Of a DNA stretch of 64,000 nucleotides, positions 33,210 to 41,548 are shown one piece after another. The stretch's first letter is position 1. The number at the start of each line of letters is the position of its first letter. The notes below the pieces were generated by a model that worked only from the letters and a program-made list of their open reading frames with translations, was not told the DNA's origin and ran no database searches. Source of the DNA: Streptomyces griseosporeus (lineage in GTDB: Bacteria; Actinomycetota; Actinomycetes; Streptomycetales; Streptomycetaceae); NCBI RefSeq assembly GCF_014656055.1, contig NZ_BNBR01000010.1, forward strand, positions 186,001 to 250,000, in the 5' to 3' direction. Position numbers and translations under genes: made by a program.

Positions 33210-33910
33210 GCGACGACGCAGGGCGGGACGGACAGGTGAACGGCCCGATCAAGGTCATGGTGGTCGACGACCACCCCATGTGGCGCGACGCGGTCGCCCG
33301 CGACCTGGCCGAGTCCGGGTTCGAGGTGGTCGCCACCGCGGGCGACGGCGACCAGGCCGTCCGCCGCGCCAAGGCCGCCGCGCCCGATGTGCTCGTCCTC
33401 GACCTCAATCTGCCCGGCAAGCCCGGCGTGCAGGTCTGCAAGGAGGTCGTCGCCGACCGCCCCACGCTGCGCGTGCTGGTGCTGTCGGCGAGCGGGGAGC
33501 ACGCCGACGTGCTGGAGGCGGTCAAGTCCGGCGCCACCGGCTACCTGGTGAAGTCGGCGTCCACCGAGGAACTGCAGGACGCGGTGCGCCGTACCGCCGC
33601 CGGCGACCCGGTGTTCACGCCGGGCCTGGCCGGACTCGTCCTCGGCGAGTACCGGCGCCTCGCCGCCGAGCCGCTGTCCGCCGCCGGGGCCGGACCGGAG
33701 GAGCCGAAGGCGCCCCGGCTGACCGACCGGGAGACCGAGGTGCTGCGCCTGGTCGCCAAGGGCCTGAGCTACAAGCAGATCGCCGAACGCCTCGTCATCT
33801 CCCACCGCACGGTCCAGAACCACGTCCAGAACACCCTCGGCAAGCTCCAGCTGCACAACCGCGTCGAGCTGGTCCGCTACGCCATAGAGCGCGGCCTCGA
33901 CGACGAGTGA
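33206..33910 (+). CDS. macR: NarL-type response regulator MacR
   Basis: 234 residues from GTG 33206. The receiver domain has the acid pair D21/D22, phospho-acceptor D66 (VLVLDLNLPG) and a conserved Lys in GYLVKSA. The LuxR-type HTH near the C-terminus reads LTDRETEVLRLVAKGLSYKQIAERLVIS. It is co-translated with macS and partners it. Targets in S. coelicolor are reported to be membrane protein genes; I cannot point to a binding site here. Confidence 0.93.
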   Translation: MSDDAGRDGQVNGPIKVMVVDDHPMWRDAVARDLAESGFEVVATAGDGDQAVRRAKAAAPDVLVLDLNLPGKPGVQVCKEVVADRPTLRVLVLSASGEHADVLEAVKSGATGYLVKSASTEELQDAVRRTAAGDPVFTPGLAGLVLGEYRRLAAEPLSAAGAGPEEPKAPRLTDRETEVLRLVAKGLSYKQIAERLVISHRTVQNHVQNTLGKLQLHNRVELVRYAIERGLDDE

Positions 33911-34005
33911 TCCGGCGCGCACGGCGGCGCGTGAGTCGGCCGCGCGGGGGGCCCTCGTCCCGCTAGCGTGGGAGGAGCAGCCACGCTCTCGCGGAGGGAC
34001 ACCCC

Positions 34006-35019
34006 ATGCGCGTCGGAGTACTGACCGGAGGCCGGGACTGCCCTGGCCTCAACGCCGTGGTGCGGGCCGTGGTCCGCAAGGGCGTCCAGCATTACGGCGA
34101 CGAGTTCGTCGGCTTCGTCGACGGCTGGCGCGGCCCGCTCGACGGGGAGACGGTGCCCCTGGACATCCCCGCGGTGCGCGGCACCCTGCCCCGCGGCGGC
34201 ACCATCCTCGGCACCTCGCGCACCCACCCCCTGGACCACCCGGAGGGCGTCCGCCGGATCCGTGAGAACCTCGCCAAGCACGAGGTCGAGGCGCTGATCA
34301 CGATCGGCGGCCGGGACACCCTCGGTACGGCGGCCCGCCTCGCGGACGAGTACGGACTGCCCATCGTCGGCGTCCCGAAGACCATAGACAACGACCTGTC
34401 GGGCACCGACTGCACGATCGGGTACGACACCGCGGTCGGCGTCGCCACCGGGGCGATCGACCGCCTGCACACCACCGCCGAGTCCCACAAGCGGGTCCTG
34501 GTCGTCGAGGTGATGGGCGGCGACACCGGCTGGATCGCGCTGCGCTCCGGGCTGGCCGGCGGCGCCAACGTCATCCTCATCCCCGAGCAGCCCTTCGACG
34601 TCGAGCAGGTCTGCGCCTGGGTCACCTCGCGCTTCCGGGCGTCGTACGCGCCGATCGTGGTCGTCGCCGACGGGGCGTACCCCAAGGACGGCTCGATGCG
34701 GCTGGGGCCCGGATCCGGGGTGCGGCTGTCGGGCGTGGGGGAGTGGCTGGCCCGGGAGATCGAGCACCGCTCCGGCAAGGAGGCCCGCACGACCGTCCTC
34801 GGCCACCTCCAGCGCGGCGGCTCGCCCAGCCCCTTCGACCGCTGGCTCGCCACCCGCTTCGGCCTGCACGCCATCGACGCCGTCCACGAGCAGGACTTCG
34901 GCACGATGGTCGCCCTGCGCGGCACCGATGTCGTCCGCGTCCCGATCGCCGAGGCCACGGCCCGGGTGAAGCGGGTCGACCCGAAGCTGTACGAGGAGGT
35001 GGGGGTGTTCTTCGGCTGA
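34006..35019 (+). CDS. 6-phosphofructokinase-like protein with unusual nucleotide-site residues
   Basis: 337 residues, full length for bacterial PFK. Substrate-site motifs are intact: PKTIDNDL with catalytic D128, VEVMGGDTGWIA and LGHLQRGGSP. The nucleotide site is unusual: TGGRDCPG has Arg10 where GGGDCPG is normal, and GGRDTLG has Arg103-Asp104 where ATP enzymes carry Asp/Glu103-Gly104. Asp104 together with Lys125 resembles pyrophosphate-dependent PFKs, but those keep an acidic residue at 103. It may use another donor or have lost catalysis. Streptomycetes have several pfk copies; this is in the SCO2119 position. Confidence 0.88.
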   Translation: MRVGVLTGGRDCPGLNAVVRAVVRKGVQHYGDEFVGFVDGWRGPLDGETVPLDIPAVRGTLPRGGTILGTSRTHPLDHPEGVRRIRENLAKHEVEALITIGGRDTLGTAARLADEYGLPIVGVPKTIDNDLSGTDCTIGYDTAVGVATGAIDRLHTTAESHKRVLVVEVMGGDTGWIALRSGLAGGANVILIPEQPFDVEQVCAWVTSRFRASYAPIVVVADGAYPKDGSMRLGPGSGVRLSGVGEWLAREIEHRSGKEARTTVLGHLQRGGSPSPFDRWLATRFGLHAIDAVHEQDFGTMVALRGTDVVRVPIAEATARVKRVDPKLYEEVGVFFG

Positions 35020-35152
35020 GGGGGGCTGACGGCCGGCGGACGCCGGCGGCCGGCAGGGCCCTTCGGCCTGGCCTCCAGGACCTCCGGCCGACCGGCGACG
35101 GGCGGTGTCCGGCCGTATATTCGCCCCGTAGCCGACCCGAACGGGAGAATCC

Positions 35153-36148
35153 ATGGAGATCCTGGCCTTCGGCGTGCAGGCCGACGAGCAGCCGCTGCTG
35201 GAACGGGCCTTCGCCGGTCACCACGAGGTCCGCTGCCTGGACGTGTTCCTCAACGAGGACACCGCCCCCATCGCCACCGGCTACGAGGTGATCTCCACCA
35301 GCGTCAACGCCGACCTGGACGGCCGCGTCCTGGAATCCCTGGCGGCCGGCGGCACCCGGATGATCGCCCAGCGCTCCACCGGCTTCAACAACATCGACCT
35401 GGCCGCCGCCGAGCGGCTCGGCCTGACGGTCGCCCGGGTGTCGTACTACTCGCCGTACTCCGTCGCCGAGTTCGCCTGGACGCTCGCCATGGCGGTCAAC
35501 CGGCGCGTCGTCCGCGCCTCCACCCGCACCCGCGACTTCGACTTCCGGCTCGACGGGCTGATGGGCCGCGACATGCACGGCCGCACCGCCGGCGTCCTCG
35601 GCACCGGCAAGATCGGCGAGGCGTTCACCCGGATCGCGCACGGCTTCGGCATGCGGCTGCTCGGCTGGGACATCGCCGAGAACCCCGCCTGCGCGGAGCT
35701 GGGCATGAAGTACGTGCCCAAGGAGCAGCTGCTCGCCGAGTCCGACCTGGTCACCCTGCACGTCCCGCTGATGGCGGAGACCCGGCACCTGATCGACGCC
35801 GCCGCGCTGAAGTCGATGAAGGACGACGCGATCCTCGTCAACTCCAGCCGCGGCGGGCTGATCGACACCGCCGCCCTCGTCGACGAGCTGCGCGCCGGGC
35901 GGTTCACCGGCGTCGGCCTCGACGTGTACGAGGCCGAGGCGGGCCTGTTCTTCCTCGACAGGTCGCTCCAGGCCATCGAGGACGACACGCTGGCCCGCCT
36001 GGTCACCTTCCCGAACGTGCTGGTCACCTCGCACCAGGCGTACTACACCGAGGACGCCGTCGGGCAGATCATCGAGACGACGGTGGGCAACGTCCTCGAC
36101 TACACGGCGGGCCGCCGCTCGGAGAACGTGCTGGTGCCGCGCAGCTGA
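35153..36148 (+). CDS. D-lactate dehydrogenase-type 2-hydroxyacid dehydrogenase
   Basis: 331 residues. Typical D-2-hydroxyacid dehydrogenase layout: the NAD-binding Rossmann GTGKIGEAFTR, the catalytic Arg in NSSRGGLID, a Glu in YEAEAGLFF and the catalytic His in TSHQAYYTEDA. The sequence style (RSTGFNNIDL, YSPYSVAEF) is that of fermentative LdhA-like D-lactate dehydrogenases, which reduce pyruvate with NADH. The start is ATG 35153. Its 3' end overlaps the convergent anthranilate synthase gene by 49 bp. Confidence 0.92.
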   Translation: MEILAFGVQADEQPLLERAFAGHHEVRCLDVFLNEDTAPIATGYEVISTSVNADLDGRVLESLAAGGTRMIAQRSTGFNNIDLAAAERLGLTVARVSYYSPYSVAEFAWTLAMAVNRRVVRASTRTRDFDFRLDGLMGRDMHGRTAGVLGTGKIGEAFTRIAHGFGMRLLGWDIAENPACAELGMKYVPKEQLLAESDLVTLHVPLMAETRHLIDAAALKSMKDDAILVNSSRGGLIDTAALVDELRAGRFTGVGLDVYEAEAGLFFLDRSLQAIEDDTLARLVTFPNVLVTSHQAYYTEDAVGQIIETTVGNVLDYTAGRRSENVLVPRS

Positions 36149-37980
36149 CCGATCAGCTCCCGCACGATCGCGGCGCCGTCCAGCGTCAGCACCGACTCCG
36201 GGTGGAACTGGATGCCGGCGAACCCGGCGCCGCGCACCGCGTGCACCTCGTACGCCGTGCTGCGGCTGACCTCGACGCCGTGCGCGGCCAGCTCCGCGGC
36301 CGCCTCGTCGTCGCAGCGGGCCACGAAGCTGTTGTAGAAGCCGACCGTCTCGGGCCGTCCGAACAGGTCGATCACCGTCTGCGCCCCCTGGTACGGCACC
36401 TCCTTGCGGACGATGTCGAGGCCCAGCTCCGCCGCGATCAGCTCGTGCCCGAGGCAGACCCCGAGGACGCCGTGCCGGTGCTCCCGCAGGACCGCCGCGG
36501 CCAGCTCGCGCAGGACGCGCATCTTCGGGTCGTCCGCGTCGCGCGGGTCGCCCGGCCCGGGGCCGAGGACGACCGGGCCCTCGTGGGCGAGGACCGTCTC
36601 GCGCAGCCCCGGCTCGTCGTAGCGGCGGACGGTCACCTCCAGACCGCTCGACCGCAGCACGTGCGCCAGCATCGCCGTGAACGTGTCCTCCCCGTCCACG
36701 ACCAGGGCGTGCCCCTCCAGGTCCTGCGAGCGCTCCTGCATCCGCAGCCAGAACGGCGCGAGGGCCGAGCGGCGCCCGTCGAGCGCGGCCCGCACCCGCG
36801 GGTCGTCGGCGAGGCCCACGCGCGCGTGCTCCGCACGGGGCCGGGACGGCCGTACCCCCAGCGCAGCGAGCACCCCCGCCGCCTTGGCGTGGGTCTCCGC
36901 CACCTCGCTCGCCGGGTCCGAGCCGCGCACCAGCGTCGCGCCGACCGGCACCCGCAGCGTGCCGTCGGCACCGATGTCGGCGGTGCGGATCAGGATCGGC
37001 GAGTCGAGGGTCTGCGCCCCGCCCGCGTCACAGCCGAGCAGCGCCAGCGCGCCCGCGTAATAGCCGCGCCCGCCGACCTCGTGCCGCTCGATGACCCGGC
37101 AGGCGTTCTGCACCGGCGAGCCGGTCACGGTCGCCGCGAACATGGTCTCCTTCAGCACCTCCCGCACGTCCAGCGAGGACTTCCCCCGCAGCTCGTACTC
37201 GGTGTGCGCGAGGTGCGCCATCTCCTTCAGCCGGGGTCCGACGACGACGCCGCCCATGTCGCCGACGGTGCACATCATCTTCAGCTCCTCGTCGACCACC
37301 ATCGACAGCTCCTCGATCTCCTTGCCGTCGGCGAGGAAGCCGAGCAGGTGCTCGGGGGTGGGCCCCTCGGCGGGATAGCGGTACGTGCCGCTGATCGGGT
37401 TCATCACGACCGTGCCGCCGGACATCCGCACGTGCACCTCGGGGCTGGCCCCCACCAGGGTGCGCTCCCCGGTGTGCACGACGAACGTCCAGTACGCGCC
37501 CCGCTCGCCCTCCAGCAGCCGCCGGAACAGCGCGAGGGCGTCGGCGCGGGAGAAGCCGGGGATCCGCCCCCGGTACGTCCGCCGGATCACGAAGTTGGCG
37601 CCCTCGCCCCGCCCGATCTCCTCGTCGAGCACCCGCCCGACGATCCCGGCGTACTCCTCGTCGCCCACGTCGAAGCCGCCGCCCTCGACCCGGACGTCGT
37701 GCCCGGGAAGCCCGTCGAGGACCTCCTCCAGGGCAAGGGTGTGCGACTCCTCGGGGACGAGCACCGCGAGCGGGGTGCCGTCGTCGCGGACGTCGAAGCC
37801 GCGCTCCCGGATCTGCCGGAACGGCACCAGCGCCAGGCACCGCTCGGGCAGGTCGGCGAGCCGGTCGTACTCGGCCACCGGGCCGAGGAACAGCTCCACC
37901 GTGTTCTCGTCGTGGCCCGGCGTGCGGCGGCGCAGCAGGGCGAAGGGGCGGGGATCGTCGAGCAGATCGGGCAGACGCAT
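36100..37980 (-). CDS. Anthranilate synthase, fused TrpE-TrpG
   Basis: 626 residues. The N-terminal two thirds are the chorismate-binding synthase domain (motifs DPASEV-like near 360 and HLAHTEYELRGKSSLDVREVL). The last 190 residues are a class I glutamine amidotransferase with the nucleophile Cys in LGVCLGHE and the His-Glu pair in FHPESVLT. It makes anthranilate, the first step of tryptophan synthesis. The start is ATG 37980, supported by a Trp-rich leader ORF and attenuator hairpin just upstream. Fused enzymes also occur in phenazine clusters, but the Trp leader argues for primary tryptophan synthesis. Confidence 0.95.
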   Translation of the reverse strand: MRLPDLLDDPRPFALLRRRTPGHDENTVELFLGPVAEYDRLADLPERCLALVPFRQIRERGFDVRDDGTPLAVLVPEESHTLALEEVLDGLPGHDVRVEGGGFDVGDEEYAGIVGRVLDEEIGRGEGANFVIRRTYRGRIPGFSRADALALFRRLLEGERGAYWTFVVHTGERTLVGASPEVHVRMSGGTVVMNPISGTYRYPAEGPTPEHLLGFLADGKEIEELSMVVDEELKMMCTVGDMGGVVVGPRLKEMAHLAHTEYELRGKSSLDVREVLKETMFAATVTGSPVQNACRVIERHEVGGRGYYAGALALLGCDAGGAQTLDSPILIRTADIGADGTLRVPVGATLVRGSDPASEVAETHAKAAGVLAALGVRPSRPRAEHARVGLADDPRVRAALDGRRSALAPFWLRMQERSQDLEGHALVVDGEDTFTAMLAHVLRSSGLEVTVRRYDEPGLRETVLAHEGPVVLGPGPGDPRDADDPKMRVLRELAAAVLREHRHGVLGVCLGHELIAAELGLDIVRKEVPYQGAQTVIDLFGRPETVGFYNSFVARCDDEAAAELAAHGVEVSRSTAYEVHAVRGAGFAGIQFHPESVLTLDGAAIVRELIGQLRGTSTFSERRPAV

Positions 37981-38027
37981 GGGTCCGTGTCCTTCTCGTG
38001 GGAGGAACGGCCCGGCCCCGGAAACGC

Positions 38028-38054
38028 CGAAGGCCGCCCCTCGGGCGGCCTTCG
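38028..38054 (-). terminator. Attenuator hairpin of the anthranilate synthase gene
   Basis: CGAAGGCCGCCC (38028-38039) and its exact complement (38043-38054) form a 12-bp stem with a 3-nt loop. It lies between the Trp leader ORF and the trpEG start, where a transcription attenuator belongs. No U-tract follows, which is usual in Streptomyces. Confidence 0.85.
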
Positions 38055-38075
38055 CGAAGTCTTGCGTACGCGCAG

Positions 38076-38132
38076 TCAGTGGGCCGCCGGATGAGCGGTC
38101 CACCACCAGTTCTGGGTCGAAAGCGCGAACAT
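38076..38132 (-). CDS. trp leader peptide (MFALSTQNWWWTAHPAAH)
   Basis: An 18-codon ORF with three consecutive Trp codons, ending 95 bp before the anthranilate synthase start. Ribosomes stalling at the TGG triplet when charged tRNA-Trp is scarce would prevent the downstream hairpin from ending transcription. This is the classic trp attenuation design, known from streptomycete trp genes. It is too short for routine gene calling. The upstream RNA segment that would form the competing anti-terminator is not obvious by eye. Confidence 0.9.
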   Translation of the reverse strand: MFALSTQNWWWTAHPAAH

Positions 38133-38231
38133 GCCCGCCACCCTACCGCGAAACACCGGACACCGTGCGGGGCTTACGATCTTCGTCTGCTGTTTTTGGC
38201 ATGTCCCACTCGACTTCACGAAAGGACGTCC

Positions 38232-39710
38232 ATGGGACGGATACGGGGATCCAGGCTGCTCGCCTGGATCGCGGCCGGCGCGGCGCTGCTCACGGGTCTG
38301 ACGGCGCAGCCCGCCACGGCCGCGGACTCGCCGACGATGACGAAGCTCTCGCTCGGCGCCGACCAGTTCAAGCTGACCGACACGAGCTACGTGTCGGCCA
38401 CGAACAACCTCTACAACAACTACCTCACCAGCCACGCCAACCTCACCGACGTCGTCACCACGAACTACACGACGAACTCGTCCGGTGCGGCCGACAGCTG
38501 GATGAACCTGCGCTCGATGCGCTCCTGCACCGGCACCGAGACCAAGGCGCTGCCCCCGGTGGGCACCAAGAACGCCTGGTGCTGGTCGAACGCGCACACC
38601 GACGACACCACCCCGCACTGGTGGCCGCAGGGCATGAGCACCACCGGCACCGCCGACGGCGGCGACGGCGCCATCCAGGACCGGCACGTCGCGGCGGTCT
38701 CCTGGCACTACCGGACGCTCAGCGACGAGACCTCGGCGGGCTGCAAGACCAACAACCTGCTGAAGCTGACCTTCCTCGACCGGGACACGCTCAAGTACCG
38801 GCACGTCCTGCTCGCCGAGCCCAACAGCTCCGGCACGGACTTCTCGTTCGTGACCGGCCACGGCGGCGGCATCGTCTGGTACGCGAACTACATCTACGTC
38901 ACGGACACCGCGCACGGCATCCGCGTCTTCGACATCAACAAGATGGCCAAGGTCGACACCTACGGCTCGGGCGTCAGCTCCTACGGCATCGACGGCAGCG
39001 GCCGCTCCAGCGCCTGCGGCTACCCGTACGTGCTGCCCGAGGTGCACTACTACAAGCAGGCGGGCACCCCGTCCGACTGCTCGGGCAACACCATCGACCC
39101 CGAGCAGCTGTGCTTCTCGTGGCTGTCCCTGGACAAGACCGGCGGCGCCCCGTACAAGCTGGTCGCCGGTGAGTGGCAGGGCTACATCGACGGCGGCCGG
39201 GTGGTGCGCTACCAGCTCAACCCGACCGGCTCCGCCTCCTACCCGGGCCTGCTGAACATGTCCGGCGGCAAGACGGTGATCCAGGACGCGTACGCCGCCT
39301 CCCGCTACCGGGGCCTGCAGGGCGGCATGACCTGGACCGACGGCCAGGGCGTGCTGAACTTCGGCTTCCACAAGGGCTGCGGCACCAAGCCCGGCGTGTA
39401 CTCGCACACCTGGGTGGGCGACACCCGCGCCTCCACGAGCTGCGCGGCCGGCGGCAACTGGTCGGCGGGCCCGCCGCAGGCCCTGAGCCACTGGCCGAAG
39501 CTCGGCACGGAGACCGTCGACGAGCTGTGGGGCCTGACCGAGGGCATCTGCGCGGGCAGCACCCTGCGGGCGCAGCACCCCGAGTTCAAGGCCGTCCCCG
39601 AGGAGGAGAAGACGGACGTGTGCTGGCACTACGCGGGCACGGACAACCTCTCCCTGCGGGCCGTCTTCTCCGTCGGCTTCACCGACCCGGCGGTGCAGGA
39701 CCTGCACTGA
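38232..39710 (+). CDS. Secreted protein of unknown function with ten cysteines
   Basis: 492 residues from ATG 38232, after GAAAGGA. The Sec signal peptide ends at PATA-ADS (about residue 33). The mature part has ten Cys residues spread along it, probably paired as disulfides, and many aromatic residues. Short motifs such as HGIRVFDINKMAKVDTYG and VRYQLN resemble beta-propeller blades, so a propeller is a guess. I do not recognise a catalytic motif. It lies between divergent trpEG and the DAHP synthase gene and is followed by a strong hairpin, so it is probably monocistronic. Confidence 0.82.
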   Translation: MGRIRGSRLLAWIAAGAALLTGLTAQPATAADSPTMTKLSLGADQFKLTDTSYVSATNNLYNNYLTSHANLTDVVTTNYTTNSSGAADSWMNLRSMRSCTGTETKALPPVGTKNAWCWSNAHTDDTTPHWWPQGMSTTGTADGGDGAIQDRHVAAVSWHYRTLSDETSAGCKTNNLLKLTFLDRDTLKYRHVLLAEPNSSGTDFSFVTGHGGGIVWYANYIYVTDTAHGIRVFDINKMAKVDTYGSGVSSYGIDGSGRSSACGYPYVLPEVHYYKQAGTPSDCSGNTIDPEQLCFSWLSLDKTGGAPYKLVAGEWQGYIDGGRVVRYQLNPTGSASYPGLLNMSGGKTVIQDAYAASRYRGLQGGMTWTDGQGVLNFGFHKGCGTKPGVYSHTWVGDTRASTSCAAGGNWSAGPPQALSHWPKLGTETVDELWGLTEGICAGSTLRAQHPEFKAVPEEEKTDVCWHYAGTDNLSLRAVFSVGFTDPAVQDLH

Positions 39711-39730
39711 CGGCCGGAGGCCGAGCAGCA

Positions 39731-39761
39731 GGACGGGGCCCGCGCGCGGCGGGCCCCGTCC
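39731..39761 (+). terminator. Terminator hairpin after the secreted-protein gene
   Basis: GGACGGGGCCCGC (39731-39743) pairs exactly with 39749-39761 around a 5-nt loop, 20 bp past the stop codon. Confidence 0.8.
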
Positions 39762-39818
39762 GTCTCATCTGTTGAGCCACGGCATGGACGCGTGCACCGA
39801 CCCCGTAATGTTGTAGGG

Positions 39819-41171
39819 GTGACCGTGAACGCTAAGACCAGCCCCAGCGCTGGCAACACCTGGCGAAACCTGCCCGCGGCGCAGCAGCCCGAGTACCCCG
39901 ACGCCGAGGCTCTGCGCGCAGTGATCGCGGACCTCGAGTCGTATCCGCCGCTCGTCTTCGCGGGCGAGTGCGACCAGCTGCGCGCCCGGATGGCGGCCGT
40001 CGCCAAGGGAGAGGCGTTCCTCCTCCAGGGCGGCGACTGCGCCGAGGCCTTCGACGCGGTGTCCGCCGACCACATCCGCAACAAGCTCAAGACGCTGCTC
40101 CAGATGGGCGCCGTGCTGACGTACGCCGCGTCCGTCCCCGTGGTGAAGGTCGGCCGGATCGCCGGCCAGTACTCCAAGCCGCGCTCGAAGCCGACCGAGA
40201 CCCGCGACGGCGTGACGCTCCCGACGTACCGGGGCGACTCCGTCAACGGCTTCGAGTTCACCGAAGAGGCCCGCATCCCGGACCCCGAGCGGCTCAAGCG
40301 CATGTACCACGCGTCGGCCTCGACGCTGAACCTGGTGCGCGCCTTCACCACCGGCGGCTACGCCGACCTGCGCCAGGTGCACGCCTGGAACCAGGACTTC
40401 GTGAAGTCGTCCCCGTCGGGCCAGCGCTACGAGCAGCTCGCGCGCGAGATCGACAACGCGCTGAACTTCATGCACGCCTGCGGGGTGGACCCGGAGGAGT
40501 TCAAGACGGTCGAGTTCTTCTCCTCGCACGAGGCGCTGCTGCTCGACTACGAGACCGCGCTGACCCGCGTCGACTCGCGCACCGGGCAGCTGTACGACGT
40601 CTCGGCGCACATGGTGTGGATCGGTGAGCGCACCCGGCAGCTGGACCACGCGCACATCGAGTTCGCCTCGCAGATCCGCAACCCGATCGGCATCAAGCTC
40701 GGCCCGACCACGACGGCCGAGGAGGCGCTGCGCTACATCGACCGCCTCGACCCCGACCGGGAGCCGGGCCGGCTGACCTTCATCGTCCGGATGGGCGCGG
40801 ACAAGATCCGCGACAAGCTTCCCGAGCTGGTCGAGAAGGTCACCGCCTCCGGCGCCACCGTGGCCTGGGTGACGGACCCGATGCACGGCAACACCTTCGA
40901 GGCGGCCTCCGGCCACAAGACGCGCCGCTTCGACGACGTGCTCGACGAGGTCAAGGGCTTCTTCGAGGTGCACAAGGGCCTCGGCACGCACCCGGGCGGC
41001 ATCCATGTGGAGCTGACCGGTGACGACGTCACCGAGTGCGTCGGCGGCGGCGACGAGATCTTCGTCGACGACCTGCACCAGCGCTACGAGACGGCCTGCG
41101 ACCCGCGGCTCAACCGCAGCCAGTCGCTGGACCTGGCGTTCCTGGTCGCGGAGATGTACCGGGACCAGTAG
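39819..41171 (+). CDS. Class II 3-deoxy-D-arabino-heptulosonate 7-phosphate (DAHP) synthase
   Basis: 450 residues from GTG 39819, the usual length for streptomycete plant-type (class II) DAHP synthases. Conserved blocks include LLQGGDCAEAF, RVGRIAGQYSKPRS-like GRIAGQYSKPRSKPTE, PHMVWIGERTRQLD-like HMVWIGERT and TDPMHGNT. It condenses phosphoenolpyruvate and erythrose 4-phosphate, the first step of the shikimate pathway. TAATGT (39806-39811) lies 7 nt before the start, so the transcript is likely leaderless. Its product feeds the anthranilate synthase encoded 2 kb away. Confidence 0.96.
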   Translation: MTVNAKTSPSAGNTWRNLPAAQQPEYPDAEALRAVIADLESYPPLVFAGECDQLRARMAAVAKGEAFLLQGGDCAEAFDAVSADHIRNKLKTLLQMGAVLTYAASVPVVKVGRIAGQYSKPRSKPTETRDGVTLPTYRGDSVNGFEFTEEARIPDPERLKRMYHASASTLNLVRAFTTGGYADLRQVHAWNQDFVKSSPSGQRYEQLAREIDNALNFMHACGVDPEEFKTVEFFSSHEALLLDYETALTRVDSRTGQLYDVSAHMVWIGERTRQLDHAHIEFASQIRNPIGIKLGPTTTAEEALRYIDRLDPDREPGRLTFIVRMGADKIRDKLPELVEKVTASGATVAWVTDPMHGNTFEAASGHKTRRFDDVLDEVKGFFEVHKGLGTHPGGIHVELTGDDVTECVGGGDEIFVDDLHQRYETACDPRLNRSQSLDLAFLVAEMYRDQ

Positions 41172-41178
41172 TCGCTCT

Positions 41179-41208
41179 GGGGCGCGGATCACACAGGATT
41201 CGCGCCCC
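41179..41208 (+). terminator. Hairpin after the DAHP synthase gene
   Basis: GGGGCGCG (41179-41186) pairs with CGCGCCCC (41201-41208), with a short ATC/GAT extension inside the loop. It begins 7 bp after the stop. Confidence 0.7.
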
Positions 41209-41237
41209 TCGCACTGTTGCACCCCGACGGGGATGGG

Positions 41238-41256
41238 TAAGGTTAGGTTTGCCTCA
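41238..41256. promoter_or_regulatory. Iron box (DmdR1/IdeR-type) before bfd
   Basis: TAAGGTTAGGTTTGCCTCA agrees with the consensus TWAGGTTAGSCTWACCTWA at 16 of 19 positions by my count. It lies 53-71 bp before the bfd start. Iron-loaded DmdR1/IdeR regulators bind such sites and repress, so the ferredoxin should be made when iron is scarce. Confidence 0.88.
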
Positions 41257-41308
41257 CCGAGAAACGGGATGGCAGTACATAGAGCAATCCCGTCGGGAGG
41301 TGAACCGC

Positions 41309-41548
41309 GTGTACATCTGCAGCTGCTTCGGCATCACCGAGGCCCAGGTCCAGCAGCACGCGGCAGACGGTGCCTGCACCCCCCGCCAGATAGCCTCCGC
41401 CTGCAAGGCCGGCACGGACTGCGGGTCGTGCGTCCGCCGCATCCAGGCCCTGCTGGGCCGCGGCGCCTGCCCCCGGCGCGAGCTGGCCGACGAGGGCAAG
41501 CCGGTCCTCGCCTCCCTGGACGAGGCCGCCCGGCCCCAGGCCGCCTAG
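41309..41548 (+). CDS. bfd: Bacterioferritin-associated ferredoxin
   Basis: 79 residues from GTG 41309, 8 nt after GGGAGG. It has the [2Fe-2S] motif of Bfd: a CSC pair at residues 4 and 6, and CGSC about 33 residues later. Bfd docks on bacterioferritin and passes electrons that reduce and release stored iron. It is preceded by an iron box. The bacterioferritin gene faces it, and the two genes share the four bases CTAG as overlapping stop codons. The Cys/Ala/Gly-rich C-terminal tail is longer than in Pseudomonas Bfd. Confidence 0.93.
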   Translation: MYICSCFGITEAQVQQHAADGACTPRQIASACKAGTDCGSCVRRIQALLGRGACPRRELADEGKPVLASLDEAARPQAA

